A stretch of 64,000 bases of DNA from UBA7662 sp041688385 (GCA_041688385.1 JBDNIH010000168.1:22705-86704); one strand, 5' to 3'; shown: positions 25,126 to 33,516, counted from the stretch's first letter. Program-made: numbers and translations. The notes: generated by a model from the sequence alone, not told the origin.

Positions 25126-26031
25126 ATGAAAATTTTGATCTCCGGTAGCAATGGCCTGCTTGGGCAAAAATTGGTACACGCCCTGCATGCCGATGCAAGT
25201 GTAGAACTTATTGCCACCGCAAGAGGAGCCAACCGCCTTCAAGCAGTGCGGGGTTTTACCTATGTCGCAATGGATATTTTGGATGATGTTGAGGTCCAAC
25301 GCATTGTTGGTCAATACAAGCCCGATGTGGTGATTCATACGGCCGCCATGACCCAGGTAGATGATTGCGAAGACCGGCAAGACCTGTGCTGGGCAATGAA
25401 TGTAACGGCTGTTGCGCACTTGATTAAAGCGTGTGGTAGTGTTGGTGCTCACTTGGTGCAACTCTCCACCGATTTTATTTTCGATGGTGTTTCGGGGCCT
25501 TATCTTGAAACCGCCTCGCCTAATCCCCTCAGTTTTTATGGCAAAAGCAAATTGGCTGCGGAAAAATTGATACAGGAAAGCACTATCAGTTGGAGTATTT
25601 TAAGGACGGTACTTGTTTTTGGGGTGGTGGAAGATATGAGCCGGAGCAATATTGTATTGTGGGCTAAAGCTGCCTTGGAAAAAAAGCAGCAACTCAACAT
25701 TGTCAACGACCAATTCCGCACACCAACTTTGGCAGAAGATTTGGCCCAGGGTTGTATACTCGCTGCCAAACAAAAGGCCAAAGGCGTTTACAACATCAGC
25801 GGCGCCGATTATATGTCGGTAGAGGAGCTGGTACGCCGTGTAGCTCGTTATTTCGGCCTCGACGAAAGTCATATCACCCCGGTGAGTTCAAGCACGCTGA
25901 ATCAGAAGGCCGCCAGACCGTTGATTTCTGGCTTCATCATCGACAAAGCACGTGCCGAATTGGGGTTCAAGCCCCATAGTTTTGAGGACGGAATTGGCCT
26001 AGTCATGCAACAATTTATTCAGCCGAATTAA
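25126..26031 (+). CDS. RmlD-like NAD(P)-dependent sugar-nucleotide reductase
   Basis: The 301-residue short-chain dehydrogenase has the nucleotide-binding GSNGLLGQKL near the N-terminus, HTAAMTQVDDCE, STDFIFDG, and the catalytic YGKSKLAAE (Tyr-x3-Lys). This arrangement is that of dTDP-4-dehydrorhamnose reductases. No other rml genes are adjacent, so the exact substrate is uncertain; it could be a related NAD-dependent epimerase/reductase. The start at ATG 25126 is preferred over TTG 25123. Confidence 0.85.
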   Translation: MKILISGSNGLLGQKLVHALHADASVELIATARGANRLQAVRGFTYVAMDILDDVEVQRIVGQYKPDVVIHTAAMTQVDDCEDRQDLCWAMNVTAVAHLIKACGSVGAHLVQLSTDFIFDGVSGPYLETASPNPLSFYGKSKLAAEKLIQESTISWSILRTVLVFGVVEDMSRSNIVLWAKAALEKKQQLNIVNDQFRTPTLAEDLAQGCILAAKQKAKGVYNISGADYMSVEELVRRVARYFGLDESHITPVSSSTLNQKAARPLISGFIIDKARAELGFKPHSFEDGIGLVMQQFIQPN

Positions 26032-26099
26032 GTAGAGCATTTGGCTTTACGACTTCGGCACTGTACTTTCAACGCTTCGTTTATCTGCAAACTACATCT

Positions 26100-27929
26100 A
26101 TGTCGAATACATCAGATTCCTGGGGATCGAGAGTAGGTTTAATTTTGGCCATGGCAGGCAATGCCGTGGGCCTTGGAAACTTTCTTCGTTTTCCGGTTCA
26201 AGCTGTTCAAAATGGGGGAGGGGCCTTCATCATTCCTTACCTCGTTTGTTTTTTATTGATGGGTATACCGCTGCTTTGGATTGAGTGGTCGGTAGGTCGT
26301 TTTGGAGGCCGTTTTGGCAATCACTCTACACCATTTATACTCGATAACATGACCAAACGTAAGTTTTGGAAGTATTTCGGGGTATTTGGCATCTTTACCA
26401 ATATTGCGGTCGCAGCGTATTACTGCTATATCGAATCATGGACCCTGTCGTATATGTACCATTCGTTGATGCAAACCTTTAGTGGTATGAGTCAGACGGG
26501 TATCGCCAGTTTCTTCGATTCTTACACGGATATCGGGCATTCAACGACCGGTATTCCTTACGAAGCGGTCGTTTTTTACATCATCTGTCTGGTTTTGAAT
26601 ACCTGGATTTTATCTAAGGGGCTCAGCGGGGGTGTAGAAAAGGTCGCGAAAATCGGTATGCCACTGCTCATCGCATTTGGCTTTTTGCTGGCACTCAAGG
26701 GCTGGACATTAGGCGACAGCGGTGCAACAGCTGGTTGTACAGATTGTAATAGCTTCCTCGGCCTCGACTTCCTCTGGAAACCGGAGTTTAAATCGTTGTA
26801 CGACCCTAAAGTATGGCTGGCCGCTGCTGGTCAGATTTTTTTCACCCTATCGGTGGGTATGGGCACCATTCAGTGTTATGCCGCCTATGTGAAAAAAAAT
26901 GATGACATCGCCTTGAATGCCATGTCGGCAGGATGGATGAATGGATTTGTGGAGATTGTACTCGGCGCTTCTATCGTGATTCCCATTGCCGTGGGTTACC
27001 TCGGTCTCGATTGGGTGAAAGAAAATGCAGGCTTCTCCATGGCCTTTCAGACGATGCCCTACCTTTTTCAGAAATGGGGACTTTATTTGGGTACTGCTGC
27101 TGGTTTTATGTGGTTTGGTTTGTTATTTTTTGCAGGCATCACCTCCTCGCTGGCTATGGGTACGCCTTGGATGGGCTTCATGCGCGACGAATTCGGCTGG
27201 AACTTAAAAAAAGGCGCCTGGTCGTTTGGTTTAATTGTATTAATGATGGGTTTACCCACGGTATTGTTTTACCAAGAAGGTGTATTCGGCGAATATGACT
27301 ATTGGGCGGGGACGGTATCCCTGGTAGTTTTTGCTTTGGCTGAAACTATTTTATTTTCTTGGGTTTTTGGCATCAAACGAGGTTGGGAAGAGATCAATCT
27401 TGGTGCTGACATGCGGGTGCCAGGCATCTATAAGCCTATCATCAAGTACGTGACGCCGCTGTTGCTGTTGATTGTGTTCCTAGCTGCTCTGTTTACGCCC
27501 AAGGACAATGACTGGAAACGTGCGTTTAGTGAAGGTTGGGAACTAGATGCCAGCTCAATCATTGGTAATATCACCCACATGGGCATTGATGTGAACCGAG
27601 ATTATTTTGCTGAACATTATGAGTCGGGCGTGAGTGGTCAGGTTAAACGGGTTTATACAGAACGCAGCAAGGTGAAAGTAGAAATCAGTCATGCCGATTC
27701 GGATACCAAAACAACGACTTACGAATTCCATCCTGCCGAACACAAATTGCAGGTTCAGGAAGGCGACCAAGTGAACCGGCTGGATAAGTTGGCTACTGGC
27801 TCTTTTGTTAACAATATTTTTTATACGGATATGGCCCGTTTGTGGCTGATGTGTCTTTTCGGCTTTTTGGCTTATTTGGTACACCGGGCCACCAAACAAC
27901 GTAAACTAAGCGGAAGGGAAGCCTCATGA
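26100..27929 (+). CDS. Neurotransmitter:sodium symporter (NSS/SNF) family transporter
   Basis: The 609-residue inner-membrane protein begins with the NSS signature WGSRVGLILAMAGNAVGLGNFLRFP, whose unwound TM1 binds Na+ and substrate. About 12 membrane helices follow. A hydrophilic stretch of roughly 110 residues (about 464-575) separates TM11 from TM12, which is unusual for bacterial members. Substrates in this family are amino acids; the identity here is unknown. The stop codon overlaps the start of a 47-residue membrane microprotein (ATGA), resembling MetP-MetS type transporters. Confidence 0.93.
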   Translation: MSNTSDSWGSRVGLILAMAGNAVGLGNFLRFPVQAVQNGGGAFIIPYLVCFLLMGIPLLWIEWSVGRFGGRFGNHSTPFILDNMTKRKFWKYFGVFGIFTNIAVAAYYCYIESWTLSYMYHSLMQTFSGMSQTGIASFFDSYTDIGHSTTGIPYEAVVFYIICLVLNTWILSKGLSGGVEKVAKIGMPLLIAFGFLLALKGWTLGDSGATAGCTDCNSFLGLDFLWKPEFKSLYDPKVWLAAAGQIFFTLSVGMGTIQCYAAYVKKNDDIALNAMSAGWMNGFVEIVLGASIVIPIAVGYLGLDWVKENAGFSMAFQTMPYLFQKWGLYLGTAAGFMWFGLLFFAGITSSLAMGTPWMGFMRDEFGWNLKKGAWSFGLIVLMMGLPTVLFYQEGVFGEYDYWAGTVSLVVFALAETILFSWVFGIKRGWEEINLGADMRVPGIYKPIIKYVTPLLLLIVFLAALFTPKDNDWKRAFSEGWELDASSIIGNITHMGIDVNRDYFAEHYESGVSGQVKRVYTERSKVKVEISHADSDTKTTTYEFHPAEHKLQVQEGDQVNRLDKLATGSFVNNIFYTDMARLWLMCLFGFLAYLVHRATKQRKLSGREAS

Positions 27930-28069
27930 GCAATAGTGCATTTATTACGATGATTGTCGTTCAAGTAACGGTAACCATTATCACCGGCTACTTTTTTTAT
28001 AAGGTACTCACCACGCCACCACGGCAGGAGCCGGATTCTTATTCCGAAAATGACGACGAACTCCGTTAA
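27926..28069 (+). CDS. 47-residue single-span partner of the NSS transporter
   Basis: An ATG at 27926 overlaps the transporter stop (ATGA), and the frame ends at TAA 28067-28069. The product has one membrane helix, about residues 6-27 (FITMIVVQVTVTIITGYFFY), then a short acidic tail (DSYSENDDELR). The position, size and topology match the small MetS-type subunits that NSS transporters such as corynebacterial MetP require, though the sequence is not clearly the same family. It is too short for most gene callers. Role as an accessory subunit is inferred. Confidence 0.75.
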   Translation: MSNSAFITMIVVQVTVTIITGYFFYKVLTTPPRQEPDSYSENDDELR

Positions 28070-28086
28070 GCGCTAAACGATGGGAG

Positions 28087-28962
28087 ATGGGCTACTGGCA
28101 GAATTTCTGGGTATTAGGCAAAACCGAACGGCAGGGCATACTATTTCTGCTCGTTTGTATATTGCTGAGTCTCTGGCTGCCATCCTGGCTCAGTCCCGAC
28201 CGTAAGCTCACCGATCAACCCGACGCGGCCTTCCTCGCCGTACTCGATAGCCTCCAAGCTGCCGAAGTTGAAAAGACAGATGCAGCAGAAAAGGCGGATG
28301 AGAAAGTTGTGGGCGGTCGTTTGCAAAATTTCGACCCAAACACTGTCGACAAAACAGGTCTATTGGCCCTTGGCTTAAGCGAAAAAACTGCCGTAAGCTG
28401 GTTGCGTTTTCGCGAAAAAGGGGGGCAGTTTAAAAAAGCCGAGGATATCCGAAAGTTGTACGCCTTGCGCCCTGCCGATGCGGATAGGCTATTGCCGTAT
28501 GTGCAAATCGAGAGAAAAGAGCAAGTTGAAAAGAGCGACTTTTCGGAGCGACCTGCAAAAGTGATCACGCCTATCGACTTGAATTCGGCCGATTCATTGC
28601 AGCTACTGACCGTGCCGGGAATCGGCCCAGGTTTTGCCAGCCGCATCTTAAAAGCGAGGGAAAGATGGGGTGGCTGGTTTGATACGCAACAGCTTTTGCA
28701 GATTTACGGCGTAGATAGTGCACGTTTGGCCAGCTGGAAACCCTATATTTTGCTCAACCCAGTTCAGGTAGTAAAACTCGATATCAACCGGGCCGATGTG
28801 AGCCTACTAGGTAGGCATCCGCTATTGGGTTTTTCAAAGGCCAAAAGGGTTGTGGCTTACCGGGAGCAACACGGACCGTTTAAAAATTCGGCCGATTTAT
28901 CTGCAGTATACGGAATTGACAGTCTCGCCGTTCAGTTAATTGCGCCCTACCTCCAGTGGTAA
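28087..28962 (+). CDS. Membrane-anchored helix-hairpin-helix protein (ComEA-like)
   Basis: The 291-residue protein has one N-terminal membrane helix (GILFLLVCILLSLWLPSWL), a linker, and three consecutive HhH modules. These are near residues 78-140 (NFDPNTVDKTGLLALGL...), 155-210 (DLNSADSLQLLTVPGIGPGFASRIL) and 230-290 (DINRADVSLLGRHPLLGFSKAKRV). The second module keeps the GIGPG hairpin that binds DNA backbone. ComEA-type proteins hold incoming DNA in the periplasm during natural transformation. Many Bacteroidota carry this three-module form, where a role in DNA uptake is plausible but untested. Confidence 0.85.
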   Translation: MGYWQNFWVLGKTERQGILFLLVCILLSLWLPSWLSPDRKLTDQPDAAFLAVLDSLQAAEVEKTDAAEKADEKVVGGRLQNFDPNTVDKTGLLALGLSEKTAVSWLRFREKGGQFKKAEDIRKLYALRPADADRLLPYVQIERKEQVEKSDFSERPAKVITPIDLNSADSLQLLTVPGIGPGFASRILKARERWGGWFDTQQLLQIYGVDSARLASWKPYILLNPVQVVKLDINRADVSLLGRHPLLGFSKAKRVVAYREQHGPFKNSADLSAVYGIDSLAVQLIAPYLQW

Positions 28963-29052
28963 CAGGCGCAACTCAAGCCTTTATCCTTAATTTTGGCGAC
29001 CTAAAAACAAAAGAGGGTGAAATGACCTTTTTACCTTTATAAACTCATCTGT

Positions 29053-30192
29053 ATGAATTTTGCGCAAAACGAAAACCAACAAATGATCGCCGATATGATT
29101 CGTAGTTTTGGCGAAAAACATATCAAACCTCATATGATGGAGTGGGATGAAAGTCAGGAGTTTCCGGTGCATTTGTTTAAAGAGTTGGGTAAATTAGGTT
29201 TAATGGGTGTATTGGTGCCCGAAGAATACGGTGGTGCCGGTTTCGGTTATTTCGAATACGTAACTGCTATCACAGAACTTTCTAAAATTGATGGATCGAT
29301 CGGCCTATCCATGGCTGCACACAATTCGTTGTGTACAGGTCACATCCTCTCCTTTGGAAATGAGGAGCAGAAAAAACGTTGGCTGCCAAAACTCGCAACG
29401 GCCGAATGGATAGGCGCTTGGGGTTTGACCGAACCAAATACCGGTTCAGATGCCATGCGTATGATGACTACTGCTGTTGAAGACGGCGATTACTGGGTGA
29501 TTAATGGTGCCAAATGCTGGATTACCCATGGTAAATCAAGTCAGGTAGCTGTAGTGATGGTTCGCACAGGCGAATTGCTCGATTCCCACGGTATGACGGC
29601 CTTTGTCATTGAAAAAGGTACGCCGGGCTTTACCCATGGTCGCAAAGAAAATAAATTAGGCATGCGTGCCTCTGAAACCACGGAACTTTTGTTCGATAAT
29701 TGCCGGGTACACAAAGACAATGTTTTAGGAAAAGCCGGCGACGGCTTCGTCCAGGCGATGAAGATTCTTGACGGTGGCCGCATTAGCATTGCGTCTTTGT
29801 CGTTGGGCATTGCCAAGGGTGCCTACGAGGCTGCACTTAAATATTCCAAAGAGCGCGAACAATTCGGGAAACCTATCAGTGAGTTCCAAGGTATTTCTTT
29901 TAAGTTGGCAGACATAGCCACTGAAATCGCTGCTGCCGAGCTGCTGACTTTCCGTGCGGCTGATTTAAAGAACCAAGGCAAGCCCGTGACTACTGAGTCG
30001 GCTATGGCCAAGTATTACGCATCAGAAGTGGCTGTACGGGCCTCTGTAGAAGGCGTACAGATATTCGGAGGCTATGGTTACACGAAAGATTTTCCAGCCG
30101 AGAAATATTACCGCGATTCTAAACTATGTACCATCGGGGAGGGTACTTCAGAAATACAAAAAGTAGTAATTGCCAGGAACATCCTCAAGTAA
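29053..30192 (+). CDS. Acyl-CoA dehydrogenase (short/medium-chain type)
   Basis: A 379-residue FAD flavoenzyme that introduces the trans-2 double bond into acyl-CoA in beta-oxidation. Motifs: GLMGVLVPEEYGG, the FAD-binding WGLTEPNTGSDA, INGAKCWITHG, and the C-terminal signatures VQIFGGYGYTKDFPAEKYYRD and IGEGTSEIQ, where E363 is the expected catalytic base. Length and motifs are those of the butyryl/short-chain class, with electron transfer to ETF. A TACCTTTA box 13 bases before the ATG (29032-29039) is a possible promoter. Confidence 0.94.
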   Translation: MNFAQNENQQMIADMIRSFGEKHIKPHMMEWDESQEFPVHLFKELGKLGLMGVLVPEEYGGAGFGYFEYVTAITELSKIDGSIGLSMAAHNSLCTGHILSFGNEEQKKRWLPKLATAEWIGAWGLTEPNTGSDAMRMMTTAVEDGDYWVINGAKCWITHGKSSQVAVVMVRTGELLDSHGMTAFVIEKGTPGFTHGRKENKLGMRASETTELLFDNCRVHKDNVLGKAGDGFVQAMKILDGGRISIASLSLGIAKGAYEAALKYSKEREQFGKPISEFQGISFKLADIATEIAAAELLTFRAADLKNQGKPVTTESAMAKYYASEVAVRASVEGVQIFGGYGYTKDFPAEKYYRDSKLCTIGEGTSEIQKVVIARNILK

Positions 30193-30222
30193 TTGTATTT
30201 TTCATTTTTATCACTACCTTTG
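30193..30222 (+). promoter_or_regulatory. Candidate promoter of rpsU
   Basis: TTG (30193-30195), 19-base spacer, TACCTTTG (30215-30222): a full match to the TTG-N19-TAnnTTTG consensus. It begins immediately after the stop codon of the acyl-CoA dehydrogenase gene and gives a leader of about 15 bases. Confidence 0.7.
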
Positions 30223-30241
30223 CCCCTCTCAAAAAAGCAAC

Positions 30242-30436
30242 ATGATCAAAATTGAGGTTAAAGAGAACGAGTCGATTGACAAAGCGCTGAAGCGCTTCAA
30301 AAAGAAGTTTGAAAAGACAGGTGTTTTAAAAGAACTCCGTGGTCGTCAGGCCTTTGAAAAGCCATCTATCGTCCGCCGCCAACAGGTACTCCGCGCTGCT
30401 TATCGCCAGATGATGCAGCAGAGCGAGGAAATTTAA
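30242..30436 (+). CDS. rpsU: 30S ribosomal protein bS21
   Basis: The 64-residue basic protein matches bS21 (KENESIDKALKRFKKKFEKTGVLKELR). In Bacteroidota ribosomes bS21, with bS18 and bS6, occludes the 3' end of 16S rRNA, which explains the phylum's indifference to Shine-Dalgarno sites. In Flavobacterium, rpsU itself has a strong Shine-Dalgarno site used for autoregulation; here the bases before ATG (AAAAAAGCAAC) show none. The recombinase gene xerC/D and hpf follow on the same strand. Confidence 0.96.
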   Translation: MIKIEVKENESIDKALKRFKKKFEKTGVLKELRGRQAFEKPSIVRRQQVLRAAYRQMMQQSEEI

Positions 30437-30463
30437 GCTACATCTTCGTATCTTTCTGCTGAG

Positions 30464-31354
30464 ATGGCAGTAAGCGAATTTGAAAGTTTTTTGAATTACC
30501 TGCGCTTTGAAAAGCGCGCGTCGGGCCATACAGTTGCCGCTTATACGGGCGACTTGAACGATTTTTACGGTTACCTAGCGGTGACCTACGAAATAACTAC
30601 CATCCAGGAAGTAGTGCACCCGCACATTCGCTCTTGGATGGTTTTTTTATTGTCGTCTGGCTTGGTGGCGCGTTCGATCAACCGTAAGGTGTCCACGCTC
30701 AAAGCGTACTATAAGTTCATGCAGCGGCAGGGCCATATCCAACACGACCCTACAGTGCGCATTGTACGGCCCAAGGTACCCAAACGTTTGCCTATGGTAA
30801 TAGACGGCCCCAGTATGGACCGTTTGCTCGACGACGTTGTTTTCCCAGAAGGATATGCCGGTTTGCGCGACAAGACCATACTCGAGTTGTTTTATGGCTG
30901 TGGCATAAGGGCTTCCGAATTACAAGGGCTCAAACTGGGTGATTTGGATTTGCACCAACAGCAAATTAAAGTGCTTGGCAAAAGAAATAAAGAGCGAATT
31001 ATCCCTTTCCATACTTTGCTGCGCGATCAATTAAGGCTATATTTACAGGGCAGGGCAACAGCATTTAGTGAAACCCCTGAATGGCTATTTTTGACGGAGA
31101 AAGGCGAAAAAATGTATCCGACGCTCATCTATAAAACAGTGCACCATTACCTCAGTATGGTAAGCACATTGTCGCAAAGGAGCCCGCATGTTTTACGTCA
31201 CACCTTCGCCACACATTTGCTCGATCAGGGTGCCGATTTAAATGCAGTCAAGGAACTACTGGGTCATACCAGTCTCGCTGCAACTCAGGTTTATACGCAC
31301 AATAGCGTTGAAAAGCTGAAAGAAGTTTATCGTAAGTCTCACCCAAAAGCCTAA
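30464..31354 (+). CDS. xerC: XerC/XerD-type tyrosine recombinase
   Basis: The 296-residue protein has the N-terminal SAM-like core-binding domain and a C-terminal catalytic domain. The active-site residues are visible: R149 (GCGIRASEL), K173 region, H242-x-x-R245 (PHVLRHTFATHLLDQGAD), H268 (ELLGHTS) and Y277 (TQVYTHN). This is the chromosome-dimer resolving type; whether it is XerC or XerD cannot be decided without comparison. There are no signs of a mobile element around it; gene order rpsU-xerC-hpf-tRNAs-tuf is a normal housekeeping context. Confidence 0.92.
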   Translation: MAVSEFESFLNYLRFEKRASGHTVAAYTGDLNDFYGYLAVTYEITTIQEVVHPHIRSWMVFLLSSGLVARSINRKVSTLKAYYKFMQRQGHIQHDPTVRIVRPKVPKRLPMVIDGPSMDRLLDDVVFPEGYAGLRDKTILELFYGCGIRASELQGLKLGDLDLHQQQIKVLGKRNKERIIPFHTLLRDQLRLYLQGRATAFSETPEWLFLTEKGEKMYPTLIYKTVHHYLSMVSTLSQRSPHVLRHTFATHLLDQGADLNAVKELLGHTSLAATQVYTHNSVEKLKEVYRKSHPKA

Positions 31355-31357
31355 AAA

Positions 31358-31363
31358 AGGAGG
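31358..31363 (+). promoter_or_regulatory. Shine-Dalgarno site AGGAGG before hpf
   Basis: AGGAGG with preceding As (AAAAAAGGAGG) sits four bases before the hpf ATG. Nearly all other genes in the window lack such a site, so this one is exceptional. Confidence 0.7.
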
Positions 31364-31367
31364 AAAC

Positions 31368-31652
31368 ATGGATATTAACATCCAATCTATTCACTTCGAT
31401 GCCGATGTGAAGCTCACCGAATTCGTTAAAAAGAAAGTCGCCAAACTCGAAACCTACAACAACAAGGTGGTGAGTTCCGATATATTTCTCCGGGTTGAAA
31501 ACGCTGGAGATAGTGCCAACAAAATAACGGAGATCAAAATGAATCTCCCTGGCAAAACACTTTTTGCCAAAGAACAATGCAAAACCTTCGAAGAAGCTAC
31601 CGATCTCGCCGTAGAATCATTGCGCAAGCAGATTGGAAAGCTGAAAGATTAA
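31368..31652 (+). CDS. hpf: Ribosome hibernation-promoting factor (short HPF/RaiA family)
   Basis: The 94-residue protein has the beta-alpha-beta-beta-beta-alpha pattern of HPF/YfiA: NIQSIHFDADVKLTEFVKKKVAKLE, then strands and the C-terminal helix FEEATDLAVESLRKQIGKLK. It binds the mRNA/tRNA channel of the 30S subunit in stationary phase. The length is that of the short form, without the long C-terminal dimerisation domain. It lies 13 bases after xerC and is preceded by a rare Shine-Dalgarno sequence, which could make its translation depend on ribosomes with an exposed 16S 3' end. Confidence 0.92.
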   Translation: MDINIQSIHFDADVKLTEFVKKKVAKLETYNNKVVSSDIFLRVENAGDSANKITEIKMNLPGKTLFAKEQCKTFEEATDLAVESLRKQIGKLKD

Positions 31653-31687
31653 GTCAGCGATTTCCTGTATTTTTTTTCAAAGGGCTA

Positions 31688-31716
31688 TTGACTAGTCCAA
31701 TTTATTAGTACATTTG
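31688..31716 (+). promoter_or_regulatory. Promoter of the tRNA-tuf operon
   Basis: TTG (31688-31690), 18-base spacer, TACATTTG (31709-31716). It is the best TTG-N18/19-TAnnTTTG match in the window besides that of rpsU. The start site is expected near 31722, about 60 bases before tRNA-Thr. Confidence 0.75.
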
Positions 31717-31762
31717 CATTCCTTTTTGGCGGATACCCCTGGGTGGAAGCCGGAAAGGAATG
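31717..31762 (+). promoter_or_regulatory. Hairpin overlapping the tRNA-operon start site
   Basis: CATTCCTTTTTGGC (31717-31730) pairs with GCCGGAAAGGAATG (31749-31762) as a 14-bp stem with two G-U pairs. The 18-base apical part has a further ACCC/GGGT pairing. A T-rich stretch (TTCTTTTA) follows. It can serve as terminator for the rpsU-xerC-hpf transcript and, trimmed by the start site, as an attenuator or processing site in the tRNA leader. Confidence 0.6.
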
Positions 31763-31780
31763 TTCTTTTAGTGGGCGTTT

Positions 31781-31853
31781 GCCTCCTTAGCTCAGTTGGT
31801 AGAGCAACTGATTTGTAATCAGTAGGTCGCTGGTTCGAATCCGGCAGGAGGCT
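31781..31853 (+). tRNA. tRNA-Thr (anticodon TGT)
   Basis: Acceptor GCCTCCT/AGGAGGC, D arm GCTC...GAGC, anticodon stem ACTGA/TCAGT with loop TTTGTAA (anticodon TGT), T arm GCTGG-TTCGAAT-CCGGC, discriminator T. It is the first tRNA of the cluster upstream of tuf. Confidence 0.97.
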
Positions 31854-31860
31854 CATTGAT

Positions 31861-31944
31861 GGGGAGATACCAGAGTGGCCAAATGGGACCGACTGTAACT
31901 CGGTTGCGAAAGCTTCGGAGGTTCGAATCCTCCTCTCCCCACCA
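31861..31944 (+). tRNA. tRNA-Tyr (anticodon GTA)
   Basis: Acceptor GGGGAGA/TCTCCCC, long variable arm of class II type, anticodon stem ACCGA/TCGGT with loop CTGTAAC (anticodon GTA), discriminator A and an encoded CCA end (31942-31944). It starts eight bases after tRNA-Thr. Confidence 0.97.
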
Positions 31945-31979
31945 ATTTGCTGAATGCAAATGCGATACCAGTCGCAAAA

Positions 31980-32052
31980 GCGGGAGTAGCTCAGTTGGTA
32001 GAGCGATAGCCTTCCAAGCTATAGGTCGCGAGTTCGAGCCTCGTCTCCCGCT
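31980..32052 (+). tRNA. tRNA-Gly (anticodon TCC)
   Basis: Acceptor GCGGGAG/CTCCCGC, anticodon stem ATAGC/GCTAT with loop CTTCCAA (anticodon TCC), T arm GCGAG-TTCGAGC-CTCGT, discriminator T; CCA not encoded. Confidence 0.97.
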
Positions 32053-32136
32053 CAAAAACCTTCGGGCCAACCCGAAAACGAATACACCGGATCACACCGG
32101 GACCAGACTCCAGACGGGAGAAAAGTCAGAAAGATT

Positions 32137-32208
<72 letters not shown>

Positions 32209-32308
32209 CAAGCAGTTAACGGAATTGAAACTGATAAACTACCAGTAACGCTACCGGCAACAGTGAAAATGAATTTTACATTACAGAACAAACTAAATAA
32301 GACTACAA

Positions 32309-33496
32309 ATGGCAAAGGAAAAATTTGACCGCTCCAAACCGCACTTAAACATCGGTACCATCGGTCACGTTGACCACGGTAAGACAACCCTCACCGCAGC
32401 CATCACCAAGGTGCTGGCAGAAAAAGGTTGGTCAGAAGTTCGTTCTTTCGAATCGATTGACTCGGCTCCGGAAGAAAAAGAGCGTGGTATTACTATTAAT
32501 ACCGCCCACGTTGAATATCAGACCCTAGAGCGTCACTACGCACACGTAGACTGTCCGGGCCACGCTGACTATGTGAAAAACATGGTTACTGGTGCAGCCC
32601 AAATGGATGGTGCTATCATTGTTGTAGCTGCTACCGACGGTCCGATGCCACAAACACGTGAGCACATTCTGCTCGCTCGCCAGGTAGGTGTTCCTACATT
32701 GGTTGTATTCATGAACAAAGTTGACATGGTTGACGATCCAGAATTGCTTGACCTCGTTGAAATGGAAATTCGTGAACTCCTCTCATTCTACGAATACCCA
32801 GGTGATGAAATCCCTGTAATCCGTGGTTCTGCACTCGGTGCCTTGAACGGCGAGCCGAAGTGGGTTGAAACCGTGCTTGAGTTGATGGCTGCTGTAGATG
32901 AGCACATTCCAATCCCTCCGCGCATGGTTGACCTTCCATTTTTGATGCCAGTAGAGGACGTATTCTCGATCACAGGTCGTGGTACTGTTGCTACGGGTCG
33001 TATTGAGCGTGGGGTAATTAACTCGGGTGATCCAGTTGACATCATCGGTATGGGCGCAGAAAACCTCAAATCAACCGTAACAGGTGTTGAGATGTTCCGC
33101 AAAATCCTTGACCGCGGTGAAGCTGGTGACAACACCGGTCTCCTCCTCCGTGGTATTGAGAAAACCGATATCCGTCGTGGTATGGTAATCTGTAAGCCAG
33201 GTTCGGTGAAGCCGCACCATGATTTTAAGGCTGAAGTTTACGTATTGTCGAAAGAAGAAGGTGGTCGTCACACGCCATTCTTCAACAAATACCGTCCACA
33301 GTTCTATTTCCGTACCACTGACGTTACAGGCGAAATCAGCTTGCCAGATGGTGTTGAAATGATTATGCCTGGCGATAACATCACCATCACTGTGAAATTG
33401 ATCTCTCCAATCGCTATGGAAAAAGGTCTTCGTTTCGCAATCCGTGAAGGTGGCCGTACCGTGGGTGCTGGTCAGGTGACTGAGATACTCGCTTAA
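32309..33496 (+). CDS. tuf: Translation elongation factor Tu
   Basis: The 395-residue GTPase carries aminoacyl-tRNA to the ribosome. G1 GHVDHGKTT, the switch region around RGITINTAHVEY, G3 DCPGHADYV, G4 NKVD and the G5 SAL are intact, with beta-barrel domains 2 and 3 ending RTVGAGQVTEIL. Its place after four tRNA genes and before trnW-secE-nusG is the usual bacterial tufB-type context. Confidence 0.98.
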   Translation: MAKEKFDRSKPHLNIGTIGHVDHGKTTLTAAITKVLAEKGWSEVRSFESIDSAPEEKERGITINTAHVEYQTLERHYAHVDCPGHADYVKNMVTGAAQMDGAIIVVAATDGPMPQTREHILLARQVGVPTLVVFMNKVDMVDDPELLDLVEMEIRELLSFYEYPGDEIPVIRGSALGALNGEPKWVETVLELMAAVDEHIPIPPRMVDLPFLMPVEDVFSITGRGTVATGRIERGVINSGDPVDIIGMGAENLKSTVTGVEMFRKILDRGEAGDNTGLLLRGIEKTDIRRGMVICKPGSVKPHHDFKAEVYVLSKEEGGRHTPFFNKYRPQFYFRTTDVTGEISLPDGVEMIMPGDNITITVKLISPIAMEKGLRFAIREGGRTVGAGQVTEILA

Positions 33497-33516
33497 TTAA
33501 GCGTAAAACTGATAGC

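Noticed and set aside
30464..31354. Integrase of a mobile element
   Set aside because: The recombinase lies in a housekeeping order (rpsU, hpf, tRNAs, tuf) with no attachment-site repeats or cargo genes, and has Xer features.
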